A DNA stretch of 64,000 nt from Isoetes taiwanensis. Lineage: Eukaryota; Streptophyta; Lycopodiopsida; Isoetales; Isoetaceae. The notes under the pieces were generated by a model, which was not told the origin of the DNA, ran no database searches, and saw only the letters and a program-made list of their open reading frames with translations. Shown one piece after another: positions 57,138 to 64,000 of this stretch. The DNA is taken from contig JAJEKV010000001.1 of NCBI GenBank assembly GCA_021234155.1, forward strand, positions 27,917,768 to 27,981,767, written 5' to 3'. Numbering within the stretch: the stretch's first letter is position 1; the number at the start of each line of letters is the position of its first letter. The position numbers and the translations under genes are program-made.

Positions 57138-58010
57138 AGTAGCAGTACCCCCCATGCCCTCGCTTGCCCATGCACTCATTGAACACCGAGAAATGCAGAT
57201 AGCCGGGGAGGTCCGGCAGTTTGTGCCTTGCATGTTTCCATGTTTCCATGAGGAAAACAAGATCCATATCTGGTGCAATAGAGTTGAGACTCTCCCCTTT
57301 CTGCGAAGGGAAGCCCCGACAGTTCCAAGATACCATACAGAGGCACAGTTCCTATTTGTTGGCATTTGATGTCGATGCACGATGATCTGTTTCGGCTACA
57401 GGTGGAGCAGTGTGTGGTGGCTGAGCAGCAATTGCGGGAATAGTTGAAGCAGCGGGAGCAAGAGGTGCAGTAGGGGTAGCGGGTGAGCTTGCGGCAAATG
57501 CCACGGTGGCAGTAGTAGGAGTGGCAATAGGAGGGGCAGCTCCTGTAGTGATAACAATGGGGACTCTGGGTGCTGTGGCAACTGGACGCATTGCATCGGT
57601 GACCTGAGCTGCTGCCGGCCTAAAAATGTGAAGCTTGCCTCGGACCAATCTTGCAGCACCCCCTCGATGGCGGACATCCCTGATTTGAGCCAACTCTTGT
57701 CGGCGGAACTCCTGTTGCATCGGAGTAAGATCCTGGTCAACATATACAGGGTGGTCCCCTTCAATTGCCTACTCTTACGCAAAATTGCCTCACGCATTCG
57801 TGTGTCTGCAACTGTGGAGATGACAATGCGTGGGCGATTAGAGAGGGATTCCAAAAAATAGTATGATCCCGAGAAAGTTCATCTTTCCAAGAATACATCT
57901 TACAAACCTCTCTCCAAGCCTTGATCCATTTCTTTATAAGCCCTGGAATACTGTTAAAAAGCAGTGAAATCAAATTAAAGACTATGAGGGAGAGAGATTC
58001 TTACATTTCT
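57138..58010 (-). pseudogene. LINE-B, 5' part: ORF1 end and endonuclease start
   Basis: On the minus strand, frames between 57973 and 57367 give a basic N-terminal part (LIKKWIKAWREVCKMYSWKD) and an Ala/Pro/Thr-rich tail ending in STSNANK, which I take as the end of ORF1. ORF2 starts at ATG 57336 with MVSWNCRGFPSQKG (endonuclease Asn) and LVFLMETWKH (catalytic Glu). It is interrupted at the AGTAG target site, where Gypsy-3 lies. The rest is 43778-41850. Confidence 0.75.
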
Positions 58011-58139
58011 GCAGCCAAAAGGGTGACATTTAGCCAAGTAGTGCTTAATCAAAATGGAGACTGGGTGATTGATGAGGATGCACATTGATTAGCATCAACT
58101 TAACAAGCAAACGATAAAGAACAAATATACATTGGCAAG

Positions 58140-61015
58140 AGCAGACGACTTAATGGACCAGCTCCAAGGAGCAAAATTCTTCTCCAAAATTGATCTAAGG
58201 TCTGGCTATCATCAAATAAGGATAAGGAAAAGGATATTCATTAGACTAGCTTTAGAACCCAGTATGAGCACTATGAATTCATAGTCTTGCTCTTTTGGTC
58301 TATGAAACGTCCTAACGACCGTTATGCGCTTAATGAATGACATCTTCAGAGGCTTTTTGGACGAGCTTGTTATCATATATTTTGATGACATTCTAATCTA
58401 CAACAAGTCCATGGAAGAGCATGTGGAACATTCAAGAAGAGTTTTAGAAAAGCTAAGACAACAATGCTTATATGCTAAACTCTTAAAGTGTCATTTGCGA
58501 CAAGTAATACTTGGGGCATGTGGTCACATCGGAGGAAATCTCTATCGACCCATCAAAGATTGAAGCCATAGTAGATTGGCTAGTACGAAAGAACATCCAC
58601 AAAATGAAAAGCTTTCTTGGCCTAGCCTACTATTATGAAAAATTTGTAAAAGACTTTGCTAAGTGGGCACTCCCCTTGTCAGAAAAAGAATAAGAAAGTA
58701 AAGGATTGGGTGGCACATTGACTAGAGAACGTTCAACTTTCGTTCGAAAAGCTCAAAGAAGTCATGACAATAGCACCATTGCTCACCCTACCGGACCCAA
58801 ACAAGGATAAGCTAGTAGCAAGAGAGCAAGCTGATAACAGGTGGAATCCTCGTGCAAGAAGGAAAAGTAGTAGCCTATGACTCAAAGAAGATAAATGATG
58901 CTCAACAAACATTATCCAACCAACGATCATGAATGTCTAGCCGTCGTAAGAGCTCTTTGCATATGGAGGCACTATTTTCTTGGTAGGAAATTTTAATTGG
59001 ATACTGACCATCAAAGCCTCCAATACATCTTCACACAACCACCCCTCAAAGACGCTGGACAGAGTTCCTAGAAGAGTATGAGTTCGAGATAGTGTATAAG
59101 CCACGTAAGTGGTTGCTGCCGCACTTTCTCGACGGCCGCTAGAGACTCGAGTGCATTGCAATGCCATCTCCACTTTGTCAAGCGAATTTGGCAAAAAGAT
59201 CGAAGAGGTTACCCTTAAGTAAAGAGTTCAAGGAAGTATGGGCTAGTCTTTGCAAGGTCGCAAGGACTGAAAAAGAAAGGGAGTCCTATAAAAGGTATAA
59301 AAGGGAAGCAATCTCTTATATCATTAAGATAAGTTTTGTGTTCCAGAGGCATCAGGAGTCAGGAAGTTAATTCTTCATGATATGTATAATAGCCCAATAG
59401 CCGACCACGCGAGCTTCATGAACTTACTTCAAGATAAGAAGTAGTTACTATTGGTCTGGCATGAAAAAGGACGTCACCAACTACATTCTGCAGTGTTAGT
59501 TGTGTTAGCAAACAAAAGCGAAGCAAGTCCGAATCTGGGGACTTTGGAATCCTTGGCATGATTTTATAACCGAACTCCCAAGAATAGCAAGGGGTCATGA
59601 CGCCTTGATGGTAGTGGTTGACAACCTATCAAAGATAACACACTTTTTGCTGTATTGAACCACGGATACAGCCTTAGACCCTGCCTTGCTTCTCAAAGAG
59701 AAATCTTCATATTGCAGGAGATGCCAAAATCATCTCCGATAGAGATCCCATATTCATAAGTGCTTTCTGGAAGGACTTCTTCAACACGATCTCGGCAAAG
59801 CTATCCATGAGTACGGTATATCATCCAGAAATATATGGGCAAATGGGACATATTAATCGGATATTGAAAGAGATGTTGAGGAACTATGTGTGGAATACGC
59901 AGTCAAAATGGGGTGGTAGCATTTTCATATAATAGTACCAAGCAGGAATCATCTGAAATGTCTCTCTTCATGATAAATTATGGCTATCAATACCTAGCAC
60001 CAGATACTTGGCATAACCCAGTGTCTAAGACGGAGGTTTCTCAACAAATGTTGACGGATATGCAGCTTGGTCGAAGAAGATCGAGGCTATTCCTTGGCAG
60101 CAAGAAGCAATAAAAAAGCATGGAAGATAAGCACCGAAAGAGAATACCAAGTAGGGGATATTGTTTGGCTCAAACTAAAAGTTAAACAAGCAAAGCTCTG
60201 CATTGGCAATTCAAGAAGCCTGCTCCAATGTGGGCGGGACCATTAGGTAACCAATCCTGCAAATTGAATCTCCCCATCCACTTGAAGGTTCATGAAGTCT
60301 TTCATGCAGTGTGGGAAATTCAAATCATATAGCCTTTTCCTGTTGACACACTTTTCAAAATTTGATGTGTCAATTGACACACTTCTAAATTTTTTGCATC
60401 TCATTTGACGCGTTTTGAACATCATTGACACAAGTTCGTTTAATAAGATGTTGTTTATATTCAGCAATAATTAAAATAACAATTTTTGAGAAATTGTTAA
60501 GATCGTATAGTAATAGAATAAAATGAGATTTGGCTAGTAAAAAGCAAGAAATTTGTTGGAATGTGATTTTTAGAGTTCATGTTTTTAGAATATATGACAT
60601 GGATCCACTATTCTAAAATGAACAAAGAAATTGATGTAAGAGAGATTGACGTATATAAGGATTTTTCCATATATAATTAAAACAAGGTATAGCTAACAAT
60701 GTAAACTACTAGGATCTTAAATTTTTTACACACTTTATATTTTATGGTGTGTCAAATGATATATTTTAAACTCTTTGAAGTCCCTTTTTGACACATTTTA
60801 TCGAACTAAGATGCCTCTTTTGACACAAATACCCTAGAGAATTGTCTCTTTGACACATTTTTTTTTTTTTGCTATTGACACCCTCTGGGGTGTCAAATTC
60901 CCACACTGCATGTAAGCCTGCTGGAAAAGCACACTACTCCAAATCTGGAGGAGATATTGGAGACACTAACTTTTTGGAAATGAACAAAGAACAACTTGAG
61001 ATTGTTCCAGACCCA
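58140..61015 (+). pseudogene. Gypsy-4 pol, heavily decayed
   Basis: Plus-strand fragments follow chromovirus-like pol order. [22 protein letters not shown] near 58170, then the frame 58324-58563 with IIYFDDILIYNKSMEEHVEH. RT thumb: GHVVTSEEISIDPSKIEAI and MKSFLGLAYYYEKFVKDFA (58511-58693). RNase H remnants follow near 58730-59100, then integrase pieces (VVVDNLSKITHF near 59610, YHPE near 59820). A C-terminal tail is split by a TIR element: LKVHEVFH before 60306 and CKPAGKAHY after 60912. Stops are frequent, so this is an old copy. No LTRs were identified. Confidence 0.75.
60307..60908. mobile_element. 602-bp non-autonomous TIR element in Gypsy-4 integrase
   Basis: Ends CAGTGTGGGAA and TTCCCACACTG are inverted; CATG flanks both sides (60303-60306 and 60909-60912) and the integrase reading resumes after it. 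Subterminal TGACACA/TGTGTCA words recur in both orientations, as in transposase-binding arrays. No protein is encoded. Superfamily is undecided: the CAGTG start recalls hAT ends and the subterminal repeats recall CACTA. Confidence 0.7.
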
Positions 61016-61720
61016 TAGCATGGCAGCACCATTCAATCAAATCAATAAGATATCTGATGAGTACAAAGCACTGGTAATTGAATAAAATATCTTCAATCCA
61101 TGAAACATATTCTAAACGAGGTGTACTACCACAATCGTCGGATCCGTCGATCCTATGGCCCAGAATGTATGTTGGGGCCTCTGGGTACCTCTCGTTTTTC
61201 TTATGGTCATTTATGATTGAAGGCGCCTATGATTTTGAAACATGAAATACGAGTTCGCCTAAGGTTTTGAGGGAATATCAAACCTCTACGGGGTAGCCCT
61301 TAAGCTCGAAATATCGCCAAAAGGCTATTTTTTTGGACATTTGCATGTTTTTTTCACTACTGTTGAGTAGAATCAATTAGGAGTGGTGCCAATAAAAATA
61401 TCACCACCTTGTCTACGAAATTTTCTCCCTCCACTCATAAGTTAGCCTACATCACTAAATGATGGATTCTTGGATTCGCCCCCGTGTGAATTTTATTCTT
61501 GGTAATTATTCTAAAATCACCCCTTAACCCACCAAAAATCATGTGAAATTAATACGAATTCTATTTTTAGTGAGTTTTTTTACGAATTCTATTCTTGGTG
61601 AGTTCTTTGCCTTCAGGAAAAAGAAAAAAACCATGCATGTTACATGGATCTCAGGATCCGGCTCCAACATCCAGGCATGCAATCCTGGAGTATTTTTGCT
61701 TTTGGTCTATTGTTTATCAA
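61016..61720. other. no gene seen
   Basis: AT-rich sequence after the Gypsy-4 pol end. It may include the lost 3' LTR of that element, but no direct-repeat partner is present. Confidence 0.4.
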
Positions 61721-62516
61721 TATCTAGCATTATAACAGGGGGTTATTTTTATATTTTTATACATTTTTTCACATGGTTTTCCTATGATTTCCTTGTTGTA
61801 TTCATGCAGGTGTACTAAACAATATTTCTAGAGTGCGCTCTTTCTAAGCCGTTGATTTTGAATCAAAATTGTAATCATGTGGTTGTCGTCTCTCAAAGTT
61901 TTGGATGGTTGATGTGGTTATGGTTTTGCAACCTGTGGTTATGGCCCCCGAAAAACCCTAAAAGAAAAAGTTATCGGCCAAAGCATTCTTAGGGCAACGC
62001 CCTTGTAGTTTTTCTTTTCAAAGACCACACATCTTGGGCCAGAAAATAGGTTTCCCAATGGCTCTTTGGGCGGCTTTCTTGGCTTTTTTTAACTGAAAAA
62101 ACCTTGGCCGTCGGATAGGGTGTTTTTGCCCAAAGGTTCGTCTCCGACGGGCCGATTTATAGAACCAGAATTAGGGATGTCCGAAAACCCTAGAGCTTGC
62201 ATGCTTAGTGGATTTGCATACTGTGCTTCAAGGTTGTTGAGAGTTGGATCAAAGCAGTGGTTTTTTGGTGGAATGCAGACGTTTTTCTGTGTAGTTGCAG
62301 GTGGGAATCGGTAGAACTGGAATCTGTCAGAATTGTGCATCGGCGGCTGTAAATCAGCAAGAATCGGCAGTTCAACAATTCGAAAACAATGAATTGTTTC
62401 TGATTCAGGGTTTTCATTACGAGTGCAGGTACAGCTTGTTACATTGACACCTTGTCAAAACCATGTGAAAAAACGTATAAAAATATAAAAATAACCCCTG
62501 TTATAATGCTAGATAT
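61721..62516. mobile_element. MITE with 56-bp terminal inverted repeats
   Basis: TATCTAGCATTATAACAGGG at 61721 runs to CACATGG (61776). It is mirrored by CCATGTG (62461) to CTAGATAT (62516), with about two mismatches in 56. The interior (740 bp) matches 52650-53340 and includes a 60-codon stretch (62120-62314) open in both copies. TA at the ends could be a 2-bp target duplication. It is a deletion derivative of the longer copy or of a common parent. Confidence 0.82.
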
Positions 62517-64000
62517 ACATGCAAAATGCGTATAGTATTTGACAGCCCATTGTGATGTCGCCTTTCCAAGCTTGGCCCCAAAAAATAACTTAGAAGACAT
62601 CATAAGGTCTCACATACAAGCCGGTAGGGAAGATGCTCCTATGGTCAAGTACGCGGTGTGATTCATACACTCATGGTTAAAAATATACATGCAGTATCAA
62701 AAATAGAAAAGGGCTAAAAGTCAACTAAGTTAGCATCCCCATTAGGGCATTCCACCCCATTGCCTTTGCCATGTGGCAGGCTAAATGCTATATAAGTCTT
62801 AGGTTCGAGTTCTCATGGGGATATGCAATATGAGGATAAGCAATATAAAGCGAATGGGGCACATCAGTCAATGCCATAGAAGTCTGTGTTTGAGTTCTAG
62901 TGAGGACATAGTCAATGGACCATGGCCTATTTATATAACAGTGTTGATGCAATCTTTCCGTAATAGACATATTGGTCCCTAAGTGGACTTTAAAATTATT
63001 ATTCTTTTCATATTTATAGTTTGGAAGATGGATCATAATGCTGCCTCACGTGGCATTCGTCAATGATAAAGTTTTTATGTTTCTTAGGGAGGAGCACCAT
63101 ATTTGACGTGCTTAAAGGAAGAACAAAAAGATGGACTTCGAATCTTTGTTGAATCAAAATTTTCATATGTACATTGAAGAGGAGGATAACCCTCCTCTTG
63201 AGATGATTATGGCAGATAACCATCGAGGCCAGCAGGCCGAGAGGGTTATCTGCCATAATCATCGAGAGGGGACGGTCGACCTCCTTTAAACATCTGGTGG
63301 AGGCGATTATCACCATGGATCTGATAATCTCCTCAATCTCAGCCGTGGACTTGATAATCCCTCAAGAGCGATGGATTATCAGAAATAACCTCCCCTGCCA
63401 ACATGCTGATTTAACGGTGGAGATTGCTGCAATCAGATAATTGCATGACACCAAATGTTTAAGAGCTTGGAGCAAGCTCTTTCTATTGATCCATTATTTA
63501 TTTTTCCTACAACTATGGATTGCTCACAAAACTGTTCAAAGATGAGGTTCAAAGCACCCCTTTGGCACACCTTGGTTCCATCAATATAGCGCAACTATGT
63601 TCTAGACCCTTTCTTCCATGGTTTTCTATCACCAAATAGGCAAATAGACACTCACCTTAGTTCTTAAGCTATATGCACCGATTTTTGCCTAAAGTGATAA
63701 AAAACCTTAGATCTGCTAACTTAATGCACCTATTTTTACCTCAAACAGATGACTGGATACTGCTATAGGGACATACATCCATTTCTATATCTACTCCATC
63801 AGTGGAGCAGGTCTGCACCATCATTGACGCCCTATTCTTGAAAGAAACCTATGTAAATTGAATGGTTTCTACTGCTTGGAAAGATGTCTTGAAACTTGAT
63901 GCCATTGTGATCGTTTTATCAAAAGAATTCTGGCAAATTCTTATTATGCCAATGATGGAACATGCGGCATTGCTAGCGCCCTTCCCCAATGCAAATTCTG
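62517..64000. other. no gene seen apart from a hairpin
   Basis: Short frames without family motifs. 63160-63430 is rich in GATAATC/GATTATC words; the tail from 63700 might be part of another element, but nothing decisive is visible before the window ends. Confidence 0.4.
63201..63262. repeat. perfect 20-bp inverted repeat (hairpin)
   Basis: GATGATTATGGCAGATAACC (63201-63220) and its exact complement (63243-63262) enclose a 22-base GC-rich loop. Outside the perfect stem, CTCCTCTT and GAGAGGGG allow partial further pairing. It could be a MITE core or a small-RNA hairpin; no expression evidence exists here. Confidence 0.6.

Overview
The window reads as nuclear DNA of a land plant with a large, transposon-filled genome. 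A seed-free vascular plant such as a fern is my inference from the mix of long-LTR Ty3/Gypsy elements, a tyrosine-recombinase (DIRS-order) retroelement and LINEs; no host single-copy gene lets me name the species. No rRNA, tRNA, CRISPR or organelle genes were seen. Almost everything is nested, mostly broken retroelements. The clear exception is one intact, single-exon gene at 38332-39582.

Layout. 1-925: LINE endonuclease fragment (minus). 926-4646: non-coding, AT-rich, with short tandem repeats. 4647-15948: Gypsy-1 (plus), with LTRs of about 2.48 kb and a frameshifted gag-pol. 15949-21786: Gypsy-2 (minus), cut through integrase exactly at the Gypsy-1 LTR end, with a 570-bp 5' LTR. 21787-25330: remnant of a chromovirus-type LTR carrying a complete 3.0-kb non-autonomous LTR element with a 5-bp target duplication. 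25331-37812: a tandemly duplicated 3-kb segment with a piece of an unrecognised spliced gene; the second copy holds a 6.8-kb DIRS-order element whose empty site survives in the first copy. 37841-39991: the histone gene and four 67-bp palindromes. 39992-43778: promoter-like remnant, Gypsy-5 gag/protease, and the 3' part of LINE-B. 43779-57137: Gypsy-3 (minus), inserted into LINE-B with target duplication AGTAG; its 5' LTR carries a TIR element. 57138-58010: 5' part of LINE-B. 58140-61015: decayed Gypsy-4 pol, itself hit by a 602-bp TIR element. 61721-62516: a MITE with 56-bp inverted ends. 62517-64000: mostly unexplained, with one 20-bp perfect hairpin.

Most interesting gene. The 416-residue protein at 38332-39582 starts with the exact first residues of histone H3 (MARTKQTAR) and ends with a complete H3 histone fold (residues 326-416). 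About 315 residues of acidic, coiled-coil-like and proline/lysine-rich sequence separate the two. The fold keeps the residues of the H3-H3' four-helix bundle and has an H3-length loop 1, but carries several CENH3-like residues. A TATA box, a 5'-UTR hairpin and two palindromes lie upstream. Two more palindromes and a promoter-like stretch lie downstream, as if the gene once belonged to a tandem array.

Second theme. Gypsy-1, -2 and -3 are one lineage. Each carries an extra RNase H with an intact D-E-D-D set between protease and reverse transcriptase, while the ordinary RNase H after the RT has lost its catalytic acids. This resembles the retroviral replacement of RNase H, but with the new domain placed before the RT.
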